From JABWBD01 sp040768665 (lineage in GTDB: Bacteria > Planctomycetota > Planctomycetia > Pirellulales > Thermoguttaceae), in NCBI GenBank assembly GCA_040768665.1, contig JAXGMN010000022.1, forward strand, positions 169,075-233,074: a DNA stretch of 64,000 nucleotides, given 5' to 3'. A program made the translations under genes and the position numbers. Below the pieces are notes generated by a model. That model did not search any database, was not told where the DNA came from, and worked only from the letters and a program-made list of their open reading frames with translations. Numbering within the stretch: the first letter of the stretch is position 1; every line of letters starts with the position of its first letter. Positions 34,568 through 43,167 of this stretch are shown here, in pieces.

Positions 34568-35355
34568 GCGAATCCATCATGCCCGCAACGATCCGGACAA
34601 TACTCGGCTTTCTCGTACTCCTCGGCGCCGGCATTGCGGTCGGCTGCAAACCGATCGATCTAAGCCCCTCACAAAGTTGGTTCGTAGGCGCCGACAACAA
34701 CCCGAAGATGCCGGCTTCGCTCACGGCCGTCTGGAGCCCCGCCATGCTCGAGCGAGCCGACGGCACGCGCGCACGCGGCTTCGGCGGCCGCCTCATGTTT
34801 TACGAAGCGAAAACCCGCAACCCTGTTCGCGTCGATGGCGCGCTGGTCGTCTATGCCTACGATGAAGAAGACCGCGGACTCGCCGACCATCGCCCCTCCC
34901 GAAAATACGTCTTCACGCGCGAACAGTTTGTCTCGCACTACAGCAAATCCGACCTGGGCCATTCCTACAGCGTCTGGATCCCCTGGGACCAAATGAGCGG
35001 CATTACCCAGCAGGTGAGTCTGCTGGTCCGATTCACCCCGGTCGACGGCTCCACGATCGTCAGCGAACCGTCCAAGATCACGCTGCCGGGCGAAACCCCG
35101 CTCATCGAGCAGCAGTTCCAAACCACCTCCGAGCCGACCAATTCGGCGGCCATGTCTCTCGTACAGCCCGCCTCGCACAACGCGGCTTTTCCCCAGGCCG
35201 CCGGGCAGACGAGCGAAGCCGCCGCCCGCCGCATGGCGACAACGACCATCCGAATCCCGAAATGGGGCGAGCGGCCGACAACCCCCAGCGCCCTCTCACC
35301 TCCGGCGCCCAGTGGCCGCGAACCGGCCCCTTTCGGAAGAAACGCCAATTGGTAG
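34564..35355 (+). CDS. Predicted lipoprotein coupled to the secretin
   Basis: A 263-residue protein with a lipoprotein signal (TILGFLVLLGAGIAVGCKP, Cys about residue 28). The mature part has a conserved-looking core (YEAKTRNPVRVDGALVVYAYD, SDLGHSYSVWIPWDQM, SLLVRFTPVDGS) and a low-complexity Pro/Ala tail. Its ATG overlaps the secretin TGA (ATGA), so translation is coupled and it may be a pilotin-like or accessory lipoprotein of that secretin. I do not recognise a named family; planctomycete secretins are often followed by such a gene. Confidence 0.75.
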   Translation: MSESIMPATIRTILGFLVLLGAGIAVGCKPIDLSPSQSWFVGADNNPKMPASLTAVWSPAMLERADGTRARGFGGRLMFYEAKTRNPVRVDGALVVYAYDEEDRGLADHRPSRKYVFTREQFVSHYSKSDLGHSYSVWIPWDQMSGITQQVSLLVRFTPVDGSTIVSEPSKITLPGETPLIEQQFQTTSEPTNSAAMSLVQPASHNAAFPQAAGQTSEAAARRMATTTIRIPKWGERPTTPSALSPPAPSGREPAPFGRNANW

Positions 35356-35427
35356 CAACTCGCCGACTGCGAATCGGGTAGGATCTCAGGTAGGTCCCGC
35401 TTGCCGAGATCGTCGTCCTACACATCT

Positions 35428-35616
35428 CCAGGACCCGCGTGGCCTCGTGCCGCGGGTGAACGAGGTTAGGCAGCTAGCAGGCGTCCTCCAACGCACTTCC
35501 GGCCCCCTGCCGCCTCGTGCGGCAGGGCCAAAGGTTCGCCGGCTAGAAAATGCACGACTTGTCGCCAGGACCCCCGTGGCCTCGTGCCACGCGTGAACGA
35601 GGTTAGGCAGCTAGCA
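35428..35616. repeat. Direct repeat of 52 bp, two copies
   Basis: CCAGGACCCGCGTGGCCTCG... to GGTTAGGCAGCTAGCA occurs at 35428-35479 and again at 35565-35616 with four or five differences, 85 bp apart. No protein is recognised. The piece also contains a short GTGGCCTCGTGCCRC palindrome. Confidence 0.75.
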
Positions 35617-35709
35617 CGCTGCCGATAAGTCGCGGATGGGATGGTGAAAAGATGGGGATTTCATCGGCCTGTTCGGCTTCGGGTTATGGTCCGCAAAGTG
35701 GGGTGTTTT

Positions 35710-35855
35710 CTTTTGGCCGAAGGCCTTCTCATCACCGTAGCCTGGGGTCGTTCCCCAGGTGGGCGCGCAGCATCACGCGTGGTTCTTGGCCAACGGCCAT
35801 ATTCACCCGGATTGGCGTCGTTCCGCCTACGGTGAATATGGCCTTCGGCCAAAAG
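35710..35855. repeat. Nested inverted repeats (146 bp)
   Basis: Outer arms CTTTTGGCCGAAGGCC (35710-35725) and GGCCTTCGGCCAAAAG (35840-35855) are perfect. An inner pair GGCCATATTCACC/GGTGAATATGGCC is at 35795-35807 and 35831-35843. It looks like a non-coding hairpin element. The rest of 35356-36641 holds only further repeats and gene fragments. Confidence 0.75.
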
Positions 35856-36037
35856 GACCTTGTTTTGCTTCCGTGCCCCTAGGGAACGACCTGGAGCGAC
35901 CCCAGGGTTGCCTTCGCTGTGGGGAGGTGAAAACACGCGATCTCCTGGCGGCTTGGTGTTTTCTCGTTCTGTTCCGCAACGGCAGCAGAGGAGAACGCCT
36001 TGGGAGCCAAGCTATCCAGGAGGTCTTCTCTGCGCTC

Positions 36038-36103
36038 GAGCGTTTCTCTGCGTTGTCTCCTCTACGTATTGAGGATTTCAAGGGGCAACGCAGAGAAACG
36101 CTC
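36038..36103. repeat. Perfect 18-bp inverted repeat
   Basis: GAGCGTTTCTCTGCGTTG at 36038-36055 and its exact complement at 36086-36103, loop 30 bp, within the gene-free stretch after the secretin-lipoprotein pair. Confidence 0.75.
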
Positions 36104-36175
36104 GGCTTGCAAAGGATTGGTTTTGGGCAGTGGAAACGGAGACCAAACATGCTAATGAATTCGTCCACTTTTCAC

Positions 36176-36250
36176 CTCCCCACCTTCGCTGTGGCGCGCG
36201 GCCCCGGGTCGTCGACGCGGCCCTGCAACTCGCGGTCGGCTCTGAGCGCA
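36176..36250 (-). pseudogene. Fragment of small planctomycete protein (ELQGRVDD family)
   Basis: The minus strand reads RELQGRVDDPGPRATAKVG, a truncated second copy of the protein relic at 36950-37131. At DNA level about 50 bases (CGTCGACGCGGCCCTGCAAC and surroundings) are shared. Nothing complete remains. Confidence 0.5.
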
Positions 36251-36463
36251 CGGACGCGGCGCGCCCGACTCGGGTGTGAGGCAGATCGCAGATCATGCTG
36301 CTTCAGTGCTGGTGGTGTATCATGGAGTGACGCGGGCGACCCGAATCGCCAAACTTGCCCCCGGGACCTTGGTCCGGGTCGAAGTGATCGGCCGTCTGCG
36401 GCGGGCATACGGACCGGACCCTAAGATTCTCAAACTGTAAACGCCACCACCGCGGTTTATCCC

Positions 36464-36613
36464 GGTGGGGCGATGTTTGGCAACTACAAACGCCAAAGAC
36501 CATCGTTTTGTGATTTCGCTTCCGCCGCTCGGCCTGTAGGGCCGAGCGGCGGCAGCGCAAATCCAAAACGGCCTACAGGATCGCCGTTTGTAGTTGCCAA
36601 ACATCGCCCCACC
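36464..36613. repeat. 150-bp near-perfect palindromic element
   Basis: Outer arms of 29 bases match exactly (36464-36492, beginning GGTGGGGCGATGTTTGGCAA, and 36585-36613). The inside continues as an imperfect palindrome, with an apex GCCGCTCGGCC...GGCCGAGCGGC around 36523-36550, so almost the whole element can fold on itself. It ends 28 bp before the small gene at 36642. Confidence 0.88.
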
Positions 36614-36641
36614 GACGCGGGGTCGGTGGAGATTTGTTGCC

Positions 36642-36932
36642 ATGATCTCGACGACCCGAAACGAGGCGTTGGCCGTATTGGCCGAGGTGTGCGAACTCTC
36701 GCCGGACGTGCGTCTAGGGCAACTCTTCGCTCACCTGGGGTTTCTGGGCGAGGACCAGACTGGGCGCGCTCTATGGGACATCGATGACGAGCAACTGCTC
36801 GGAGTTCTTTACCACCACCGAGCCGAATTGGCTGATCGACAACCGGCCACGCCGAACCAGGCGCGCAGCCGGCCGGGGCCAACTACTCGGGCTCTCAAGC
36901 ATCCGCCCGGCAGTGACAGCCCCGGCGGCTGA
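36642..36932 (+). CDS. Small planctomycete-type conserved hypothetical protein
   Basis: A 96-residue protein whose first 60 residues (TRNEALAVLAEVCELSPDVR, LGQLFAHLGFLGEDQTGRAL, WDIDDEQLLGVLYHHRAEL) fit a small protein that I recall from many planctomycete genomes, often near HNH or retropepsin-like genes. The function is unknown. The last 35 residues are Pro/Arg-rich and may be run-on coding after decay of the original stop. It starts 28 bp after the 150-bp palindrome and has no clear Shine-Dalgarno sequence, so expression is uncertain. Confidence 0.6.
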   Translation: MISTTRNEALAVLAEVCELSPDVRLGQLFAHLGFLGEDQTGRALWDIDDEQLLGVLYHHRAELADRQPATPNQARSRPGPTTRALKHPPGSDSPGG

Positions 36933-36949
36933 GCTTGGTCGTTCGCGGG

Positions 36950-37131
36950 TGCCGTGCCGTTCGCGCGGATGTCGGCGCGATGGCGGACGTTCCATGAATA
37001 CAATAGTGGGCCATATTCGGCCTGTTCCTCCGGCGAGAGTTTGCCTTCGCTGTCGCGCGCGGCCAGGTCGTCGACGCGGCCCTGCAACTCGCAGCCAGGT
37101 CGTGTTCCAACCGGTTCGCCCTCTCCTCCAT
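36950..37131 (-). pseudogene. Decayed small protein gene (ELQGRVDDLAARxxEGxLSPEE family)
   Basis: The minus strand reads ELQGRVDDLAARDSEG and KLSPEEQAEY in one frame. The expected continuation (YCIHGTSAIAPTSARTAR) is in another frame after a shift near 37010, and MEERANRLEHDLAA precedes it in that second frame. In planctomycetes such short acidic proteins often stand next to an HNH nuclease gene; none is found here. It is called a pseudogene because of the frame break and lost ends. Confidence 0.55.
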
Positions 37132-37437
37132 TTTCCCGATTCTCCCGTCTTACCGTGGGGGTATTGCATTCCAACAAGGGATATGCTAGCAAGGGAGGTG
37201 TTAGCCTGTCCTCTGGACAGCTTATCCACCGAAAGGGTGCACAACCCACGGGGACGGAGTTTGCGCAGAGGGCGCGGTGGTACGCGGGGTGATCGAGGCC
37301 GGCCCTTCGATTCTCATAGGTTCCTGTTCTTGTTCCGGATGTCGCGTGGAAGCCTGCGGCGCACGTTTGCAGTCCGCGATTCGTGGATCCGCGGCAAGCG
37401 GAGGATTTTCCAGTGGAAGTGATCGACCAGCGCAAAG

Positions 37438-37752
37438 ATGCCGGCCTATGACACGTCGCTCAACCCGCCGGCGCCCGTGGCGAAGGTAACGCTCCGCGAT
37501 CCGGCTACTGAATCGACAGTTGCGGACGTGCCCGTGCTGCTTGACTCTGGGGCCGAGGTTACTCTGGTTCCAAAGCGATTTGTCTCGGAGTTGGGGGGAG
37601 GCATCGAGGTCGGTCACTCTTATCAGCTCGATGGCTTTGACGGCAGCCGAAGCGTGGCATCGGCCGGCCAATCGCACATGGTATTTCTCTCTTGCAGCAA
37701 CGGAAACTGCCCAGCTTCTGAAGTGGCGCTGTCCAACTACTTCTGCGCGTGA
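37438..37752 (+). pseudogene. Retropepsin-like aspartyl protease, C-terminally truncated
   Basis: A 104-residue open frame starting MPAYDTSLNPPAPVAKVTLR, with the aspartyl-protease motif VPVLLDSGAEVTLVP (Asp-Ser-Gly, about residues 30-44) and LDGFDGSRS. Planctomycete relatives continue for about 30 more residues to a G-(I/L)-LGRDVL block. Here similarity ends after HMVFL and an unrelated short tail leads to the stop, so the C-terminal half is lost. The following bases (to about 37886) end another unrecognised fragment (EKGPEKLQKMVAKLKMKLS). It lies next to the low-GC defence gene. Confidence 0.6.
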
Positions 37753-37953
37753 AAAGCCAGAATTTCTCGATGGCTTTCCTCCCGCTAACTCCTGATCCCA
37801 GACTGCCCCCGCGGCTTCGCCCCATCGAGAAGGGGCCGGAGAAGCTGCAGAAGATGGTAGCCAAGCTCAAGATGAAACTGAGTTGAGCCTTTTTCACGAT
37901 TCAAGCCGAGACCCCATATTCGGTACAGCTTCGGTATTTCAGGACACACTCGT

Positions 37954-40098
37954 ATGGACTATCAATTTGAGAACCTCGGCTTCGAACGATTCCAGGAGGT
38001 CTGTCAATCGCTACTTGTTAGGGAGTTTCCCAGCGTTCAGTGTTTCCCTGTTGGCCAGCCAGATGGGGGAAGGGACGCTATTCGGTTCTTGCGTGGTGTC
38101 AGCGCTGACGATTTCATTGTTTACCAAGTCAAGTTTGCGCGACGCCCACAGGCCATCGAAGCTCCCCACAAATGGCTTGTCGACACTATTGAAGAGGAAC
38201 TGCCAAAAATCCGGAAGTTGATTCCGAAAGGTGCGAGCGCATACTATCTTCTAACAAATGTCTCCGGGACAGCGCATCCGGATGCCGGTTCAATCGACAT
38301 ATTGAATGGCATGCTGACCACGTCGATCGACATTCCCTCGCATTGCTGGTGGCGTGACGATCTAAACCGTCGCCTGGATAACGCATGGGACGTTAAATGG
38401 AGCTACCCGGAGCTTCTAAGCGGTCCGGACATGCTGCGAATGATCGTTGAGTCGGGGCTCTCTGAAGACCGAGAGCGTCGGACCGCGGCAATAAAGAGCT
38501 TTGTGCGCGACCAGTTCGATAGGGACCAAGAGGTCCGATTCAAGCAAGTCGATTTGCAGAGCAACCTGCTAGATCTTTTCATCGACGTGCCGATCCACAG
38601 CGGAGATCAGGCTGCGCCTCGACGCAGGCACGCCTTTCATTTGGGATTACGGTATTTACGGCAGTTTCAAGGAATGCCAGAAGAAATTTTCGAGACGCGT
38701 GAAGAGGCCGCAGTCGGAGCAGCAACGCTGCTACTGTCCACAGAAGCACAAGAACACATGCCACATATTGTGCTCGAGGGGGCGCCAGGTCAGGGGAAGT
38801 CCACGATTGTACAGTACATCGCTCAGATTCATAGGCGACGTATTCTGGGAGAAAGCGTAGATTTCCCGTCAATACCGCCGACACACCGCATCTGCCCGGT
38901 CCGGTTGCCGTTCAAGATTGATCTTCGAGACCTTGCGACTTGGCTCACAAAAAAAGATCCATTCTCCGCCGCTGATGAGCAAGATGCCCCTGTTGACTGG
39001 GAGAAGTCGTTGGAAGCGTTCATGGCCGCTCAGGTGCGACACCATTCCGGTGGCATGGCTTTTTCGACCACAGACCTGATCGCCGTTGCGCGCTTCAGCT
39101 CTTTGCTCGTTGTCTTCGACGGTCTCGACGAGGTGGCAAGCGTTTCGCGGCGACAGGAGGTCGTTGAGGTGATTCAAAGAGGTCTTCATCGCCTGAAGGA
39201 TCATAGCGTTTCATTGCAGGCAATCGTAACCAGTCGCCCAGCGGCCTTTGCGAATTCGCCCGGCTTATCGGAACAGGAGTTCACATATCTAGAGCTTGGC
39301 GCGATTACACGGCCTCTTATTAACGAATACGCGAACAGGTGGATTGCAGCCAAGCATCTTGACTCGAGGGAATCACGAGAAGTCCGTTCAATCCTAAAAG
39401 ACAAACTCGATCAGCCTCATCTTCGGGAGCTGGCACGCAATCCAATGCAGCTAACAATCCTTCTGAATTTAATCCATACACGGGGCGCGTCACTTCCGGA
39501 TAAACGTACGGCTCTATACGACAGCTACATGGAAACGTTCTTTAACCGTGAGGCGGAGAAGAGCGCGATCGTCAGAGAACACCGTGACTTGTTGATTGAC
39601 ATTCACCGGTATCTGGCGTGGATACTGCATTCCGAGGCGGAAACAACAGATAACCGCGGTAGCATTCCGACAGATCGTCTCAAGGCGCTCATTTCGCAAT
39701 ACCTCGCGGAGGAGGAACACGATTTCTCATTGTCCGAGAGGCTCTTCACCGGCATGGTCGAGCGTGTCGTTGCGCTCGTGTCCCGGGTCGAGGGCATGTT
39801 TGAATTTGAAGTGCAACCACTTCGGGAGTACTTTGCCGCGCGGTACCTTTACGATACTGCTCCGTACTCTCCTCCTGGTGCGGAGAGACGTGGGACTCGA
39901 CCAGAAAGATTTGCTGCCATTGCCAAGAACCCGTACTGGTTCAATGTTGCTCGCTTCTATGCAGGTTGTTATAGCAAAGGCGAACTGGCTTCGCTCGTCG
40001 ACGGGCTGGATGACTTAGCGACGAGCGATGGATACAAGTTTACCAACCATCCGCATACACTCGCGGCGACTTTGCTTGCAGACTGGGTGTTCGCTTAG
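37954..40098 (+). CDS. Nuclease-NACHT (STAND) protein, N-terminal part up to in-frame TAG
   Basis: A 714-residue protein likely to be a bacterial NACHT-type defence ATPase. Residues 1-65 look like a PD-(D/E)xK (Mrr-like) nuclease core: E15 in ERFQEV, PDGGRDAIRF (D41) and YQVKFARR (Q58-x-K60). The NACHT domain has Walker A GAPGQGKST (276-284) and Walker B LLVVFDGLDE (384-393), then VTSRPAAFAN and, near residue 620, FEVQPLREYFAARYLYD, typical of NACHT C-terminal parts. Base composition is about half G+C, well below the neighbours. The frame continues in phase past the TAG at 40096-40098, so this is probably a cut form of a longer protein. Role as an anti-phage abortive-infection sensor-effector is inference from the family. 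Confidence 0.82.
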   Translation: MDYQFENLGFERFQEVCQSLLVREFPSVQCFPVGQPDGGRDAIRFLRGVSADDFIVYQVKFARRPQAIEAPHKWLVDTIEEELPKIRKLIPKGASAYYLLTNVSGTAHPDAGSIDILNGMLTTSIDIPSHCWWRDDLNRRLDNAWDVKWSYPELLSGPDMLRMIVESGLSEDRERRTAAIKSFVRDQFDRDQEVRFKQVDLQSNLLDLFIDVPIHSGDQAAPRRRHAFHLGLRYLRQFQGMPEEIFETREEAAVGAATLLLSTEAQEHMPHIVLEGAPGQGKSTIVQYIAQIHRRRILGESVDFPSIPPTHRICPVRLPFKIDLRDLATWLTKKDPFSAADEQDAPVDWEKSLEAFMAAQVRHHSGGMAFSTTDLIAVARFSSLLVVFDGLDEVASVSRRQEVVEVIQRGLHRLKDHSVSLQAIVTSRPAAFANSPGLSEQEFTYLELGAITRPLINEYANRWIAAKHLDSRESREVRSILKDKLDQPHLRELARNPMQLTILLNLIHTRGASLPDKRTALYDSYMETFFNREAEKSAIVREHRDLLIDIHRYLAWILHSEAETTDNRGSIPTDRLKALISQYLAEEEHDFSLSERLFTGMVERVVALVSRVEGMFEFEVQPLREYFAARYLYDTAPYSPPGAERRGTRPERFAAIAKNPYWFNVARFYAGCYSKGELASLVDGLDDLATSDGYKFTNHPHTLAATLLADWVFA

Positions 40099-41723
40099 CA
40101 GCCGAAATCGATCCGGCAAGTAGTGAATCTGCTTTTGGACGGAGTTGGACTTCGGCGGGTGCTAAATATGGCGGGCGCGCGGCATAGACGATACGATCCT
40201 CTTGTTTTGCCGCAACGCGCTGGTAACGAAGAGCTAATATCTCGCTGCTTTGAGATTCTTAACGAGGCTCCGCCATGGGATTTCGCGAGCTCTGTCGTGG
40301 AATTAATTCGAAGCAACGCAACTGATGATGAGAGAATGGAACGGTGGCGGCGTGCTATGCAGGCAAGCGTTGGCGCTGATCGAGTGCGCTGGATGAGGTA
40401 CGGCTTAGCTCTCAAGACACTGCCTTCGATCTATCAAGACGAGCTTAGGCAGTGGATCACCGATTGCGCGCTTGAACCAGAGCTAATTCGAGTGATCATC
40501 GCCAGTGGACATAGTCGTTATCTTGAAAGCGACGAGAGTCGCTGCGAAACTGCCGTCGACGTTGTACTGGACGCGAGCTGTAGCCTTTCCGCGTTCAGCC
40601 GACCTCATTCGATGCTTGAATTGCTCGCCCAATCGCTGGATGCTAGAAGGTACGCGGGGGCTTTTGAGAGTCACGGCCCAATTCCTCTCCTCGCGCAATG
40701 GCGACACCGACAAGCAGAAGGCGAAACGTGGGACAAGATTGTTGATGAATCCGCGAATTCGTTCTCGGAACTTCCAATTAGCGCGAAGGCTAAACGCGTG
40801 ATACTCCTCTCGGCTGATCTAGCGTCCAGAACGACTGCAGAATGGGCTCGCGAGATCGAGCCTTGGTCGATCCTTGTGGAATCAGCAAGGGCGGAATTCG
40901 GCGAGCGAAGGAGTTTACTGTTTCTCGCAGTAGTGGGGGCTGCGATTAGATCTAAGACGGTCCGATGTGATTCATTCTCAGAGCTGTTCGACCATTCAAA
41001 GCCTCTTTGTTATCGCGTGAGGTACGCAAGGTTGCGAGCAGGCAGTGCATCGTGGTGGAGAACCGATTTCACGAAGTGCAACGCCACAGCTACGAGGAGA
41101 CTATGCTATCTCTTGTGATGCTAGCATGGGCAGGCCCGACGGTTCTTAGTAGACTCGCGTCGCAGTTGGATGACATCTTGTGCAGCTTGGGTGATGCTGA
41201 ATGGGAAAAGATTGCGTTCCTGTTGAGACGTGCGCTGCGACTGACTAGAAATGACCAGAATGGCCTTCCGGATCTTCATGTCAAGGGGCTGCCCAGTGGT
41301 CTCTCAGAACGGACAGCCGTGGCGCTTTCCTATCGAACCGACAACAATCACCGCAGATGCTTATTTGATCGCTACTGCGCGCACTACTCTGGAAGGGATC
41401 GCGCCGTTGTGGAGTTCAGTCAGGAGGTCGCCATTCGTCGCGCGATTGCAGAGCCGAGCGAATGGGATCGATGCTTAGCCATTATTGAACGCGGCTACTC
41501 GCTAGGCGTATCGCCGCCTTCAATTGTATTTCATCCCAGGAGGGTACAACAATCGGGCACAACATTGCTGCCTGCTGAGATTGCACGCAATGTTGTCGCG
41601 AAGGCAGATAAATATCCTGCTGATCTTGTCGTTGCCGCGGAATGGTCGTGCCGCCGGGCGCTCGAATCGTTGATAGAGCCTGTCGGGACGATAGCGGAGC
41701 GCGAGGCGTGGTTCAATCAGTAA
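40099..41723 (+). pseudogene. Detached C-terminal sensor region of the NACHT protein
   Basis: Immediately after the TAG, the same frame continues as QPKSIRQVVNLLLDGVGLRR to about 41006. It then shifts into the +2 frame (LSREVRKVASRQCIVVENRF to the stop at 41723). One extra T in the run at 41006-41008 would join them. Repairing both lesions gives one gene of about 1,256 codons, a usual length for NACHT proteins with a large alpha-helical C-terminal sensor. The region has no catalytic motif that I recognise. It could instead be translated from a GTG at 40123 as a separate protein, but the phase continuity argues for a decayed single gene. Confidence 0.65.
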
Positions 41724-41888
41724 TTAGAAGCCGTGCCGGACGTCACTGATCGAGTTCGCGGCACTATGCTTCCCTGGTGAAGAAAAGGGTGAAAGAAGTG
41801 AAAAGGGGACAGGGTGCCCGACATTAATTGGACAGCGCCACTTTGGTGCCATTGTTTGCGGTAAGTCGTGTGTTTGGAAGGCAGTAGG

Positions 41889-42410
41889 TCATGGTCTGGG
41901 CTTGCCGGGTATACAGGATTTGATCTTGTCGACGTCGATTTTCAAGGCAGCCAGCCGCTTTGTTGTGGTCTTGGTATGCGAGATTCGGGCCTGCCGGTTG
42001 CGACGCTGATGGTACTGCTGCTTTTTCAGTTCTTTCTCGAACCGCTTCTGTCGGATGGCAGTCGGTAGGTCGGCTGCTTCCAGCCACACGTTCGTAGCGC
42101 TGCGGACTTGCTCCACTGTGAGACGATCGGAGGGCTCGCCGGAGACGTTGTCGTATTCCTGGCGGACGCGGGCACAGAACAGATGGCTCAGTTGAGTGAC
42201 GTAGAAGTGCCGATGCACGCATCGCCAGCCGCGGACTTCGTAATGGTCTAGGCCAAGTTCTTCTTTCCCCTCGCGAAAACAACTCTCGATTGACCAGCGG
42301 CCGAAGGCCACTCGCAACAGCCAACGCAACGACACCCACTTGCCCGTTACCGGATTTCGCTCGCCCGGCATCCGGTTGGACAGAAAGTACTTGACTTCGC
42401 CGGTCAGCAC
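41889..42410 (-). pseudogene. IS701/IS4-like transposase, C-terminal fragment
   Basis: About 170 residues matching the C-terminal part of DDE transposases of the IS701 (DDE_5) type: RWLLRVAFGRWSIESCFREG, with the catalytic Glu in ESCFREGKEELGLDHYEVRG, and RHFYVTQLSHLFCARVRQEY. The 5' two thirds, including the two catalytic Asp residues, are missing. The break lies about 20 bp from the perfect 21-bp inverted repeat at 42433-42521. Confidence 0.8.
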
Positions 42411-42432
42411 GTTGCGGAGAAAGATAAAGCAG

Positions 42433-42521
42433 AAAAGGTGTCAGGAACCTTTTCTGTGAATCTGCCCGAAAAAACAGGCGTTTAAGCAAGATAATCCCTA
42501 AAAAGGTTCCTGACACCTTTT
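42433..42521. repeat. Perfect 21-bp inverted repeat (GGTGTCAGGAACC type)
   Basis: Arms at 42433-42453 and 42501-42521 built from AAAAGGTGTCAGGAACCTTT and its exact complement, loop 47 bp. The repeat sits exactly between two truncated transposase genes. Elements with GGTGTCAGGAACC ends are known in many bacteria as REP sequences of the kind moved by Y1 (TnpA-REP) transposases. Confidence 0.85.
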
Positions 42522-42531
42522 CGCCCTTCCG

Positions 42532-43167
42532 CGGCGCAAGTTCGAGTCCTCGACGGCCTATCCCGAAGATCGGAAACAGTGGCTGCGTTGGTATCAGCAG
42601 TTGTACGACATTGAAGATCGCGGCAAGGCATTGTCGCTGGAGGAGCGCTTGGCCTTGCGCCAGAGCGAAGCGAAAGCGATCTGGGATACCATCGAGGGCT
42701 GGCTGGAGGAAGTGAAGCAGCGGACGACGAACGTGATCTTGCCGAAGAGCGACTTCGCCAAGGCTCTGCAGTACGTGCGCAATCACGCCGTCGAACTACG
42801 ACGTTACTTGGACGACCCGCGGCTGCCCATGGACAACAACGAAACCGAACAACTCATGAAGCAGGTGGCGCTGGGTCGCAAGAACTGGCTCTTCGCCGGC
42901 AGCGTCGCTGGCGGCGAACGCAGCGCCGGCTTCTTGACGCTGGCCAGCAGCGCGCTGCGCAACGACCTGGATGTCTGGCTCTACGTCAAAGACGTTCTGG
43001 ACCAACTGCTGGCGGGCAGCACCGACTACGAGCGGTTGCTTCCGTGGAACTGGGCTGCCTCGCATCCGGAAGCGATCCGCACCTATCGCGTCGAGGAGCG
43101 GCGCGACCGCTCGGCCCACCGTGCCGCCCGACGGGCCGACCGACGCAACGGCTCCCGCTCTGCCTGA
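42532..43167 (+). pseudogene. IS66 family transposase (TnpC), C-terminal fragment
   Basis: About 210 residues of the IS66 TnpC C-terminus: KFESSTAYPEDRKQWLRWY, QLYDIEDRGKALSLEERLAL, LRRYLDDPRLPMDNNETEQL with the catalytic Glu, MKQVALGRKNWLFAGSVAGG, and LPWNWAASHPEAIRTYR at the end. The DNA-binding and first catalytic regions are missing. The sequence begins about 10 bp after the 21-bp inverted repeat. The Arg-rich last 20 residues are degenerate. Confidence 0.85.

Noticed and set aside
41824..42786. A 320-codon minus-strand frame covering the transposase remnants
   Set aside because: It crosses two different dead transposases and a hairpin in the wrong frames for both.
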